Assembly (NCBI RefSeq): GCF_029227915.1
Contig: NC_079883.1
Location: 19,096,001-19,160,000 of the forward strand
Reading direction: 5' to 3'
DNA from: Hydractinia symbiolongicarpus
Taxonomy: Eukaryota > Cnidaria > Hydrozoa > Anthoathecata > Hydractiniidae
Length of the DNA stretch: 64,000 nt
This document shows positions 40,051-52,151 of the stretch, piece after piece. The notes under the pieces are model-generated. The model made no database searches and was not told the DNA's origin. It was given only the letters and a program-made list of their open reading frames with translations. The position numbers were made by a program, and so were the translations under genes. The stretch's first letter is position 1; each line of letters opens with the position of its first letter.

Positions 40051-42606
40051 ACTTAATAGACGCAATTCTTTATAAGTTTCGTTATATTAAAAGCAACTCA
40101 CAATAAAATGACAAATTTGTCTCTGGGCAGCAACTTGCACAATAAAAGCTATTTTAGTACCTTTTGCAAACCACTGGGCACGCCCGCGGTTAACTTTTCA
40201 AAGAGAGTTCATTAAGGCACTTTTATTTTTATGTTCCGAGTTCAACAGCTACTTGCTCAATTCTCCTTGAATTTGTCAATTCTTGTGGCCAATCGGGACC
40301 AACCACTTCGAACTTACTTAATCGACGCAATTGTTTGTATGTTTCGGTAGATTACCAACAATTCATAATGAAATGACAAAGTTCTCAGCAGCAACTGTCC
40401 TTATGACTCTTTTGGTTCTAATTGGTCGCTAAGCAACAAATTGTGCTTTAAAAGCTATTTTTGTGTTTTTGCAAACCACTGGGCACGCCCGCGATTAACT
40501 TTTCAAGGAGAGGTCATTAAGGCAGTTTTATGTACTGGGTTCAACAGCTACTTACTCAATTCTTCTTGAATTTGTCAATGCTTATGATAAATCGGGACCG
40601 ACTTCTATATGATTTTAATTGTATATGAATCTCTTTAATAATAGCCGTCGTTTGTCTGTGTGTCCGCGAAAGCGGCGTCCCGTAACGGAAACACGAAGTT
40701 TTTAAAATGCGCACGAATATCAAATGCCATATATTTTTATCCACTTTGTTGCGACGCATAAATTTAAATGACGAGTGAACGCGACGGGCGACCCCGTGGA
40801 TTTTTCCACGGGTTAACGACTTTTCCTAATAATAGAGGTAAGTCGGGACTGACCACGTGGAAGTCACTTAATAGACGCAATTCTTTATAAGTTTCGTTAT
40901 ATTTAAAGCAACTCACAATAAAATGACAAATTTGTCTCTGGGCAGCAACTTGCACAAAAAAGCTATTTTAGTACCTTTTGCAAACCACTGGGCACGCCCG
41001 CGGTTAACTTTTCAAAGAGAATTCATTAAGGCACTTTTATTTTTATGTTCCGAGTTCAACAGCTACTTGCTCAATTCTTCTTGAATTTGTCAATGCTTAT
41101 GATAAATCGGGACCGACTTCTATATGATCTCAATTTTATATAAATTTCTTAATACTTGTGGTAAGTCGGGACTGACCACGTGGAAGTCACTTAATAGACG
41201 CAATTCTTTATAAGATTCGTTAATTAAAAGCAACTCACAATGAAATGACAAATTTGTCCCGCGTTAAAAAGAGGTCATTAAGGCAGTTTTATTTCTATTT
41301 TTTGGATTCAACAGGTACTTAACCAATTGTCATTGAATTTGTTAATGCTTATGGTAAATCAGGACCGACCACATGGAACCGATTGTCATGGAAAGCAATA
41401 TTCCTTATGACTCTTAAACTGTTCAAAGAGAGGTCATTAAGGCAGTTTTATTTTATGTTCTGCCTTCAACAGCTACATAATCAATTCTTCTTGAATTTGT
41501 CAATGCTTATGGTCAATCGGGACCAACCACTTGGAACTCACTTAATAGACGCAATTCTTTGTAAGTGCCGTTAGATTAAAAACAACTGATAATGAAATGA
41601 CAAATCTGTCAGCAGCAACTCTCCCCATGACTCTTTTGGTTCTAATTAGTCTCGGGGCAACAAATTGTGCTTTAAAAGCTATTTTTGTGCCTTTCCAAAC
41701 AACTGGGCACGACCGCGTTAACTTTTCTAAGAAAGTTTATTAAGGCAGTTTTATTTTTATGTTCTGGATTCAACAGGTACTTAATTCTTCTTGAATTTGT
41801 TAATGCTGATGATAAATCGGAACCGATTTCTATATGATTTTAGTTGTATGTGAATCTCTTTAATAATAGCCGTCGTTTGTCTGTGTGTTCTTCGAAAGCG
41901 GCGTCCCGTAACGGAAACACGAAGTTTTTAAAATGCGCACGAATATCAAATGCCATATATTTTTATCCACTTTGTTGCGACGCGTAAATTTAAAGGACGA
42001 GTGAACGCGACGGGCGACCCCGTGGATTTTTCCACGGGTTAACGACTTTTCTTAATAATAGAGGTAAGTTGGGACTGACCACGTGGAAGTCACTTAATAG
42101 ACGCAATTCTTTATAAGTTTCGTTATATTAAAAGCAACTCACAATAAAATGACAAATTTGTCTCTGGGCAGCAACTTGCACAATAAAAGCTATTTTAGTA
42201 CCTTTTGCAAACCACTGGGCACGCCCGCGGTTAACTTTTCAAAGAGAGTTCATTAAGGCACTTTTATTTTTATGTTTCGAGTTTAACAGCTACTTGCTCA
42301 ATTCTCCTTGAATTTGTCAATTCTTATGGCCAATCGGGACCAACCACTTCGAACTTACTTAATCGACGCAATTGTTTGTATGTTTCGGTAGATTACAAAC
42401 AATTCATAATGAAATGACAAAGTTGTCAGCAGCAACTGTCCTTATGACTCTTTTGGTTCTAATTGGTCGCTAGGCAACAAATTGTGCTTTAAAAGCTATT
42501 TTTGTGTCATTTTGCAAACCACTGGGTATGCCCGCGATTAACTTTTCAAAGAGAGGTCATTAAGGCAGTTTTATTTTTATGTTCTGGATTCAACAGGTAC
42601 TTAATT

Positions 42607-44242
42607 CTACTTGAATTTGTTAATGCTTATGATAAATCGGGACCGACTTCTATATGATTTTAATTGTATATGAATCTCTTTAATAATAGCCGTCGTTTGT
42701 CTGTGTGTCCGCGAAAGCGGCGTCCCGTAACGGAAACACGAAGTTTTTAAAATGCGCACGAATATCAAATGCCATATAATTTTATCCACTTTGTTGCGAC
42801 GCGTAAATTTAAAGGACAAGTGAACGCGACGGGCGACCCCGTGGATTTTTCCACGGGTTAACCACTTTTCTTAATAATAGAGGTAATTCGGGACTGACCA
42901 CGTGGAAGTCACTTAATAGACGCAATTCTTTATAAGTTTCGTTATATTAAAAGCAACTCACAATAAAATGACAAATTTGTCTCTGGGCAGCAACTTGCAC
43001 AATAAAAGCTATTTTAGTACCTTTTGCAAACCACTGGGCACGCCCGCGGTTAACTTTTCAAAGAGAGTTCATTAAGGCACTTTTATTTTTATGTTCCGAG
43101 TTCAACAGCTACTTGCTCAATTCTCCTTGAATTTGTCAATTCTTATGGTCAATCGGGACCAACCACTTCGAACTTACTTAATCGACGCAATTGTTTGTAA
43201 GTTTCGGTAGATTACAAACAATTCATAATGAAATGACAAATTTGTCAGCAGCAACTGTCCTTATGACTCTTTTAGTTCTAATTGGTCGCTAGACAACAAA
43301 TTGTGCTTTAAAAGCTATTTTTGTGTCTTTTGCAAACCACTGGGCATGCCCGCGATTAACTTTTCAAAGAGAGGTCATTAAGGCAGTTTTATTTTTATGT
43401 TCTGGATTCAACAGGTACTTAATTCTACTTGAATTTGTTAATGCTTATGATAAATCGGGACCGACTTCTATATGATTTTAATTGTATATGAATCTCTTTA
43501 ATAATAGCCGTCGTTTGTCTGTGTGTCCGCGAAAGCGGCGTCCCGTAACGGAAACACGAAGTTTTTAAAATGCGCACGAATATCAAATGCCATATAATTT
43601 TATCCACTTTGTTGCGACGCGTAAATTTAAAGGACAAGTGAACGCGACGGGCGACCCCGTGGATTTTTCCACGGGTTAACCACTTTTCTTAATAATAGAG
43701 GTAATTCGGGACTGACCACGTGGAAGTCACTTAATAGACGCAATTCTTTATAAGTTTCGTTATATTAAAAGCAACTCACAATAAAATGACAAATTTGTCT
43801 CTGGGCAGCAACTTGCACAATAAAAGCTATTTTAGTACCTTTTGCAAACCACTGGGCACGCCCGCGGTTAACTTTTCAAAGAGAGTTCATTAAGGCACTT
43901 TTATTTTTATGTTCCGAGTTCAACAGCTACTTGCTCAATTCTCCTTGAATTTGTCAATTCTTATGGTCAATCGGGACCAACCACTTCGAACTTACTTAAT
44001 CGACGCAATTGTTTGTAAGTTTCGGTAGATTACAAACAATTCATAATGAAATGACAAATTTGTCAGCAGCAACTGTCCTTATGACTCTTTTGGTTCTAAT
44101 TGGTCGCCAGGCAACAAATTGTGCTTTAAAAGCTATTTTTGTGTCTTTTGCAAACCACTGGGCACGCCCGCGGTTAACCTTTCAAGGAGAGGTCATTAAG
44201 GCAGTTTTATGTTCTGGGTTCAACAGCTACTTACCCAATTCT
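42607..44242. repeat. Two tandem 818-bp variant satellite units
   Basis: The insert landmark recurs at 42607 and 43425. Both copies share private variants such as CATATAATTTTATCC, GGACAAGTGAACG and GGTAATTCGGGACTG, showing that they duplicated after diverging from the main array. They lie at the right end of the satellite. Confidence 0.8.
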
Positions 44243-44758
44243 TCTTGAATTTGTCAATGCTTATGATAAATCGGGACCGACTTCTATATGATCTCAATTG
44301 TATATAAATTTCTTAATACTTGTGGTAAGTCGGGACCGACCACGTGGAAGTCACTTAATAGACGCAATTCTTTATAAGTTTCGTTATATTTAAAGCAACT
44401 CACAATAAAATGACAAATTTGTCTCTGGGCAGCAACTTGCACAATAAAAGCTATTTTAGTACCTTCTGCAAACCACTGGGCACGCCCGCGGTTAACTTTT
44501 CAAAGAGAGTTCATTAAGGCACTTTTATTTTTATGTTCCGAGTTCCAGCTAATTGCTCAATTCTCCTTGGATTTGTCAATTCTTATGGTCAATCGGGACC
44601 AACCACTTCGAACTTACTTGATCGACGCAATTCTTTGAAATCATATGGACCTATGTAACCTAAACCTAAACTAAATTGGAACAAAAAGAGCCGCATAATA
44701 TAGCTAAAGCAAAATGTTCAACAAAATTGTATAACGGTATAAATTATAATAGTATATA

Positions 44759-45204
44759 CCGTAAATGACGAATTATGCGCTCGGGGCGCTTATTTAAAAA
44801 AATTATTTTAACAGGTTTGCGCCTATTTGGCAGGTGCAGTTAATTTAGCAGGGGCGCTTATTGATTTCTTATTGAAAAAGCAAAAATTTGTAAACTTCAT
44901 TCTCACAATTTTTAAGAATGAAAAATAGAAATACAAACAAACAGAAAGAAAGAATCACAATAGTAATAATGTAATTATGTATATCTTTAATGATATTTCA
45001 ATACTTTCATTTTCATCTTCATCGTCGTTAGTAATAGTCATAGTAAAAATCGTTGTTTTTCCTGCCAATAATCTCCCCGTTCTCTCGAGGTGGGAGTCTT
45101 CTATTAGAGCAGGGGCGCTTATTTACAAACTTTTTCCTAACTCCGGGGCGTTTATTTGACAGGAGCGCTTATTGGGCACATGGCGCTTAATTTGTCATTT
45201 ACGG
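44759..45204. mobile_element. Mariner-like MITE, 446 bp
   Basis: The terminal 22 bases are inverted with two mismatches: the left end begins CCGTAAATGACGAATTATGC and the right end is the reverse complement of CCGTAAATGACAAATTAAGC. The dinucleotide TA flanks both sides (44757-44758 and 45205-45206), the usual Tc1/mariner target duplication. The inside repeats GGGGCGCTTATTT-type motifs in the same direction. No transposase is present. Similar GCGCTTATT-rich MITEs are, to my knowledge, common in animal genomes. Confidence 0.8.
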
Positions 45205-45489
45205 TAGTTATATGGTATACAGTGTGCCAAACATGCTATTTGAAAAGACATGCATCATTAACGCGTGATGCACGTTTGCACGTGCTGTACAGACACGATA
45301 AAACAGCGAAATTTAAAGTCGATACCCAAAGTAAAATAAAATGAGAACAGTACAATAGCAGTACAGAACAATAGTAAGTGCATCATATACCGTCGCGTTA
45401 TCGCTTTTTGGGTAACAAACCACACGAGTATTGTGAGGAACAAAATCTCCATGGATAAGCATCCTTCAAAATTTCTAAAGACAAAACTG

Positions 45490-45985
45490 TACATAGTTAT
45501 TGCAATACAGTAATGTAAAAATACAAGCCTGTTGCCTGTGGATAAATCGACGGGATCTTTCGTCCTTCACATTGATATTCCAACTACGCTTCCAGACTCT
45601 GACTATATTTTCTATGCACTGTCTACATTGCAACAGTTGAACTTAAATAGTCAAATAAATATTGCTCTGAAAAAAGTTAATTCTGGTAATATGACAGCTG
45701 GTATGCTTTCAAGAAATTTTTCTGCAGCAGTGAAATCTTTCATAGCTGAAGATAAGGGTTTCAAATTTATGGGCCCCTATAAAAGCCACACCAGCTTATT
45801 GGAAAAAGTTTCTTTTGGAGGTTCTAGCAATGGTCAAGCAGCTAGGTCTCCCAACTTTCTTCATGACTCTCAGTTGTGATGACTTGAGATGGAATGAATT
45901 GATATCTATCATAGCTCAGCTGAAGGGAGAAAATATGACTGATGATGATATAGACAATATGTCTGTTAAACTATTTATATAAAAT
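45490..45985 (+). pseudogene. Helitron replication initiator N-terminal fragment, broken
   Basis: The first frame (about 45490-45780) reads YIFYALSTLQQLNLNSQINI, then MTAGMLS, then GFKFM. The frame then changes near 45780 and continues with TPAYWKKF and QLGLPTFFMTLSCDDLRW, followed by NELISIIAQL and MTDDDIDNMS, to a TAA near 45980. The order, a helical N-part, a GTPAYW-like turn, then QLG.PTFF.TLS..DLRW, is the signature of the Helitron helicase-like N-terminal domain. The HUH nuclease and helicase parts are absent. Helitron proteins start rolling-circle copying of the element. This fragment lies just right of the satellite and MITE. Confidence 0.8.
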
Positions 45986-45997
45986 GTTTTCTTTCAG

Positions 45998-47162
45998 GTC
46001 CTTCTACTCCTAAAAAAGATGGTAAGTTTTTTTTACTTATTCTTTGATACTACATAAAAAAAACACTGCTCTTATTTTGTGAAGTTAAGTTCTACGGAAC
46101 TTAGCTAAATCAGGTGAGTTGTGGAAAATCATTCTGTAGACCTATACTGCGATTAACATGGCTTTGTATGTTTTGTGAATGTTAATGAGCCCACAAAAGT
46201 GAAAATGAGTTCCTTTAAATTTTAATTTTTAACAGCATTTCGACTTCAATTTAATACAGTTGAAGAAAGAAACCAGAGTAGTGTGTTTTTCGCCTGAAAA
46301 ACGAAAGTTATTCTCAGAAATCAGTACCAGTGAAAATGGATCAGGATGTGAAATAAAGAAATATAAAAGAGGTAATGGTGACGACATCATTATAAATGAC
46401 TGGTCATCAGTAAAGAAGGCTAAACTTTCTTTCACTGCACCGATAATAGCCAAGAAGTATCTTACCATTGCCCAGATCAACAATGAATGTTCCTTGTATG
46501 ATTTGGTGAACACTGAGGCATGTCTTTACAATTTATCCAACGAAAAGTTAGTTGAAAAAGATGGTATAACAATTCGTTTGAAACAAGCCAGCATCAACGA
46601 CAAGACTAATATTATCCCCATTACAATATTTGGCGACCTTGTTGACAAGGTTGAAGACAAAACTGTCTATTGTTTTGGAAATCTTCGGGTTTCCAAATAT
46701 CAATAACAGCGGTTACTGAAAACCATGGATTCTTCGACAATAACTGCGTCAGTCTCGTTGGATCCTGAAAGTTTCACCGAGAAAGACCTTGTTGACTCAA
46801 CATCAGCAGCTGTCACGGGTAAAATTGCTTCAGTGAATACTAATTCGCTTTTGCCTCAATTGGGTTGCAGCATGTGCAAGCACACTGTGGAAGTAAATGA
46901 AGAAGATTTGGTTGAATGCGAATAATGTAAAAACATCTCAGTGAAAGAACTCTGCCAAGAGAAAACTAATGTTACATTTTCGTTACTGAATAGCAATACA
47001 AAAGCAAGGCAGGAATATTGTGCACCTGGCGAGATAATAACATCTTGCTTTGAAGTAACCTTGGATGATACAAAGATGGTTGCAAGAAGCATGCTGAATA
47101 TTCAGGTTCTCATGCAAGTTAATGTGTCAGACAATGTTGTAAGTTTTATGCAAAAAGAGTGA
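45998..47162 (+). pseudogene. RPA-like single-strand DNA-binding protein gene, broken
   Basis: A small exon-like piece (about 46000-46022) lies between TTTCTTTCAG and GTAAGT. A second starts after TTTAATACAG at 46260 and reads LKKETRVVCFSPEKRKLF. The main frame has an OB-fold-like stretch with IIPITIFGDLVDKVEDKTVY and NLRVSKYQ, typical of replication protein A family DNA-binding domains. A zinc-ribbon candidate follows, with CSMC at about 46870 and a second Cys pair near 46917-46928. Two in-frame TAA codons break it, at 46704-46706 and at 46923-46925, the latter inside the second Cys pair. The frame is otherwise continuous to 47160. Some Helitrons carry RPA-like genes, so this may belong with the preceding fragment or be a captured host gene. 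Confidence 0.65.
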
Positions 47163-50100
47163 AGTTATTGTTATCTGATGATGCTCCAGTCAAACAGTTA
47201 GTTTTTTCAACTGCCTTCACCCTAGTAGTGACATTTTAAATTTTTACATTTAATATTGTGTTCATTTTTTTGTGATTTTACGAGAACCAGGTTCGATTTG
47301 TTGTCTGTTGAAAATCAGTTCAGGGTTTTGCATTATTGAGATTTTTCAAATAGAATAGAAACAACCTGATTGATTCTTTCCTATTGTACGTTTGTTTTTT
47401 CACTTCTTCAAAAAACATTGCTTGATAACAACTACAAGTGCAACGCTAATTAATATAGGGAAGAAAAACAAAACAACATAGTTGTTTATATATTTCACAT
47501 AGTATATAGTTTCATGTATATATTTATCGTTTATATAATAACATTTATGAGTATCGAGTCTGAACTGTCAGCTCCTTTTCGCTTCAGTTTTTACATTGAT
47601 TGTTGTGTTAAAAGTGCTTGCGACTTTTGAGGATTCAAACCTGAAGTACCAGTTTTCAACTCTTTTTGTTACTACTTTTGTTGTGTTACGTTTGCAAGAT
47701 TTCGAAAAATTTCGAACAGGCGAGTTCCTACTTTTTGTAAATCCTTCCCTTTCATAAGTGATATTTTCGTTGTTGTTTCTTTCATTAAAATTTGTGTACA
47801 TTCATGTTACTTCGTGAATTTTAAGTCGAAGCAAAAGTATTTATTGATTGATAGATTGATCGATTCGCACGCATAATGAACACATGATGGACTTTAGTAT
47901 CGTTTTTTATTACTATTTTTTTTTCAGTATTCCATTTTTTCGCTCAATCTGAGTTTTTATATTAGTATTATTATACTCGATTTGGGTATTCTTCTGTTAT
48001 TTATGGTTTTAGTTTGTCGAAAGACAAAAGAAAATGTTGAATTGTTTTATAGTCTTTTATTTCCATTCAGTCTATTGCCCTCTAAATGCAAGCACTGTTG
48101 CTGCCCCCTTACGATAAAACTCTCACTAAGCTCAGAAAAATCTAAAAAAAATCCTCTTTCAACTGCCAGAATGTCATAGTCTATCCGTAAACCATTTCTC
48201 TGCGTTCTCGTGGTCTACTAAGTCTGATAGCAAACCCTTGTACGAACCGCGCTTCGAATAGAGAACTGGGAATTAAAACATTGAGAGAGCGCCAGCAGCC
48301 ATGATATACGTTCTTATGCGCATGCGTCGATCCTTAACATCTTCAGAATCTTATAGAAGGAAAATTGGACAATAGACCCAGAGGAACGCAGTAAGTCCGG
48401 GTCGATGAGTAGGGTAGAATGTCAGGTTCAAAAGCGTGTGAGTGTTCAAACCGCCCTGGTTTCTTGTTACTTTATATTTATACCCGTTGAAACCAAAACG
48501 TTGAAAATATAAGCAGGTACAACAACAACGAAAAAAAATGCAAAATGTCCAACAAAATCAAAGGCGTCTAACAACCGTTGCCTAAAAAGCGAAATCTGCT
48601 AAAATTTATACTTGCTTTGCCATGCCGGAAGTACACCAAGGAAAAAAGTATATCAGACATTTAAAAAATCCATCATATTTTGCCAAGTTATACAAAAAAA
48701 GTTATTACAAAATTTCGTCATACCAAAATCAGATATTCAGTCTATTGCATACAGCAACCCATATTTTACACAAAATATAAGAAATTAACAGTTATCTGAA
48801 TTCCCGTGAAAGAATCCATTGAATCTTTCATTAAACCGATGTAAGATGTAACCGATGTACTTGCTTTGCCATTCCGGAACTACACCAGGGAAAAAAGGGA
48901 TACCAAATATTACATTTTTCGTTAAGTCATACAAAATCAGCTTTTCAGTCCAAAGTTATACTCAAAATATAAGAAATTAATAGTTAAAAACACATAAAAG
49001 AGAAATATAAAAACTTGAATCATTTGTTATATTGTATAAGTACCGAAATATTTCAACCCAAAATATTAAAAGAACAGACCCAAACTTATAATCAAGAAAA
49101 TCACGCATAAAATCAAAGAAGATAACAATGCAGCGTTTTCGAATTTAAGAATCGAATATATTTCAAACGGCAACGTAACAGATGTAAACATTGATTTAAC
49201 TTTAGGTTTTAGGTTTAGATTTTTTAAAACGACATCAACACTGAATTACACAGTCTGTAGTGTTAAAAACAGTAACAACGGAAAAATAACTTTTTACAGT
49301 TTATGTAAATTCTTCTCTAGGATATACACGCTGTTTTTATAAGAATAGTGTGTTTTAGTTTCAGCCTGATGTTCTTAACTTTTTTGACAAATGCTATGAT
49401 CATTATTCTCAATATGTTTCTAGCATGACTATGGCCTGAAAATATATAATGCCTTAATAAAATAAAGCATGCTATAAGTTATTATAGCTAGCTAATGGCA
49501 ATTTCTACTACATGTAACGGCGCATTGCTTGGACACAAAAAAGTTCAGTTCGTTTGATATACAACAAGAAGCCCTGCGGCTTTAAGATTTCCGTCATTAG
49601 CCTGAAAGATTTTGAAATTTAAAATAGACCTTGAAAACGGAGAATTATGGGGTAAACAAATCACGAGTATCACGATTCTTAACTATTTTTGTAACTAACC
49701 TGCAATGTTAAAATACAACTCAATAAATAAAAAATAAAAATTTTACATAGCTATATGAAGTATGCTAAAATAACAGTTAAAACTTTAACTGGATATTTTT
49801 AAAAGTGATCAGGAAAATTTTGGAAATTCCAGAATACAAAAATCTTGCTATGTAGAAACGTGACGATTCGATTATAATTACTACTGAACGAGCTCAATTT
49901 GAATGATGAAGTAGTTAATTGTTTAATAATTCAGCAATAAATACATACATTCATATTAGCATTTCAGTATTTAAGGCCTTTAAAATTTACTCTCTTGTTA
50001 AAAATTTTTTGAAAATGCTGTTGGTGCATGGTTTGATAACAGCTGACCTGAAAAAGAAAGTACGTTTTAAAAATAAGAAACATGAATACAATTTTACCAT

Positions 50101-50370
50101 AAACTGCATTAAAACCAGGTTGTTTAAATATTGTCTCTTTTTTAACCTCTCTTTGCCTCTTTGATTTAAAAAGGAAATTTAATAAAAAGATACAAATCCA
50201 TGCGATGTGATGCACAGGTATATTTCGTGAGATTTTTAAAAATCAAGTCATTTCTAAGAAATCTTTGAAAAATATTTTGTGATACTTTGGGTTGATCTCA
50301 AGAAAGATTTTCAAGCAAATTAGGCACAAGGAGAACTGATAATTAGCCAGTAACAGAATAGTTAGCCGTT
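47163..50370. other. AT-rich DNA with a diverged duplication, no clear gene
   Basis: I find no recognisable coding region. A segment starting CTTGCTTTGCCAT at 48611 is repeated at 48860, with CCGGAA.TACACCA.GGAAAAAAG following in both. A second shared block, CAAAATATAAGAAATTAA, is at 48771 and 48963. The two offsets (249 and 192) differ, so the copies have indels. At 48317-48327 the string TGCGCATGCGT resembles an NRF-1 site, and a GTAAGT donor-like site follows near 48391, but no exon could be confirmed. Confidence 0.4.
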
Positions 50371-50375
50371 TTTAA

Positions 50376-50545
50376 TGGCGCCATATCTTGGTGGTTATAA
50401 CTCTGGCACTTTGTGCGGAAGAACAGGGATCGATTCCCCTTGGCGGGAATTCAGTATTGGTGAGTGAATGCTACCATAGCCATGAACTAGGACTCCCTAT
50501 CTAAGCTATGACCTTTCCTGGAAATAATAGACAGGATTTGTAAGG
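50376..50545 (+). mobile_element. tRNA-derived SINE
   Basis: The first 70 bases look like a degraded tRNA. There is an A-box-like segment TATCTTGGTGGTTATAAC (from 50384) and a B-box-like GGGATCGATTCCCC (50426-50439), spaced as in tRNA genes; the B box differs from GGTTCGANTCC at one base. The 5' TGGCGCC and 3' TTGGCG could be what is left of an acceptor stem. A non-tRNA body with TAGCCATGAACTAGGACTCC follows. Poor stem pairing argues against a working tRNA. The 3' end is not sharply defined. Confidence 0.65.
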
Positions 50546-51769
50546 CTAGCCATATAAAATATACAGACATTCTATTTATCTATGCAGAATAATATATGCG
50601 GTGCGTACAGTATAATTAGTCGCTTATACAGCTACTTATACGATATATATCTTTTTACTTAAATTTTCACTTTTCCTCGTTATCGATTTCCCCATAGCCA
50701 TCTATATTTATATAGATCAACATAAAGTTGTGCTTCAATTAAAACCAAGAAAAAGAACAAGAAACGATTTCGCAAAAAAGATATAATTTTACTGTAGCTA
50801 AGCAGTACATATGTCGTCTATATTATTAAACAACAAAACTATTCTGATTTCAAGGAAAAACATGGAAAAGACGCAGTTAGCTGTAAAGAACACAAAGAAG
50901 CTTTTAACAGCTAATTATACTAGGCGTAGCATCTAATTATGCACAATTATCCTGCATCGGCTAACTATATATTGTTACAGGTTCACCGACTGCTCAGTGC
51001 AAGCAACAATAAACTTTTGTCACGTTTCGACAACTTTTCTGCAAAAAATATTAAAAAAATCCTGTGCGAATATATATATCTTTTTATCTGATAGAAGTAG
51101 TCCCACAAAGTGTCATTTGGAATTTATTTTTAACCCCCCTTTTTCCCATAAGAACAGGAGCTGAGTGTCCAGTCATGGAAGAACTACACAAACTACACAA
51201 GGGCTGCCAATGATTCATTGTAAATTTGATAATACAAACAAGAATGTTAGTGTTATCGGAATTGATGAAAAGAGGAATTATGCTCACGAACGACGAAGAA
51301 TGTTCAGGCCACGAACAAATTTTTAAAATTTCTCAATCCTTAGCGGATTTCTTTTTCAAGCTTCAGACCCCCTCCCCCCTTAGCGGCGATATACCGCTAA
51401 CGAAGCCGGAAAAAAATTTTCGAAGGCCCCATAGCTAGCTAGCCAGCACACCTTTCTCACTTAGCTACATATAAAATAATTCTTACCTGATAAAATACAC
51501 GAATTTAAAAAATAGTGCTTAGCTCCCCATCAATAAAGCTACTACGACCAAACAAAAGAGACCAGCAAGGGGCGACCAGCAAAATGTAAACACTTTTAGT
51601 CATGGACGCACACGGAATGTTCTGGCCACACGAAGAGTACACTCTCTGTTCAGATTGGTCATTTAATTGACAGAGATTAAAATAAAGCATCTTCATTGGC
51701 TTTCGAAAGAATGAAATTTTCCGAGCGTTTTACCTGGACAAAAACTTAACAGCATCCGGGCTCTGTGCT
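50546..51769. other. AT-rich spacer, no gene seen
   Basis: Only short, unsupported open frames occur, with no terminal repeats or RNA features that I can defend. The sequence leads into a CT-rich then AT-repeat tract. Confidence 0.5.
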
Positions 51770-52074
<305 letters not shown>

Positions 52075-52151
52075 GGCTGTCCCTATGGATAATGTGGAGG
52101 AAGAGGACGAACTTGGAGGGGGGCAACGACGAGTATATTGAGGTGGTGAAG

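Larger units (their letters stand above)
8128..44637. repeat. 36.5-kb satellite array, monomer about 305 bp, 1526-bp multimeric unit
   Basis: The whole stretch is made of related monomers. The diagnostic anchor AATGAAATGACAAATTTGTC recurs throughout, and each full monomer also carries CACTGGGCACGCCCGCG, CATTAAGGCAGTTTTAT, TCAACAGCTACTTA, TCGGGACC(G/A)ACCAC and AGACGCAATT. One 1526-bp unit, measured from the anchor at about 13205, holds four anchor-to-anchor segments of about 352, 551, 263 and 360 bp; the second contains a 181-bp insert and the first is made of two shortened monomers. The 1526 spacing repeats exactly at 9161, 10687, 12213, 13739 and 15265, and again at 26236, 27762, 29288 and 30813. 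The edge monomers (8128-8600 and the final copy) are the most diverged. Many short open frames recur in the array, but they are a by-product of repetition and not genes. Confidence 0.97.

Noticed and set aside
8763-44248. Dozens of repeated 62-81 codon open frames in the satellite (for example those starting MSWKAIFLMTLKLF or MDKNIWHLIF)
   Set aside because: They recur only because the satellite repeats. They have no domain, are lost by single indels in many copies, and lie on both strands of the same unit.
8128-44637. CRISPR-like array
   Set aside because: The units are hundreds of bases long, the intervals are themselves repetitive, no Cas genes are present, and the setting is an animal genome.
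46229-46513. Minus-strand open frame opposite the RPA-like gene
   Set aside because: It is a shadow of the plus-strand coding frame, which has recognisable OB-fold features.
50376-50448. Functional tRNA gene
   Set aside because: The A and B boxes are present but the acceptor and anticodon stems do not pair properly, and a SINE-like body follows.
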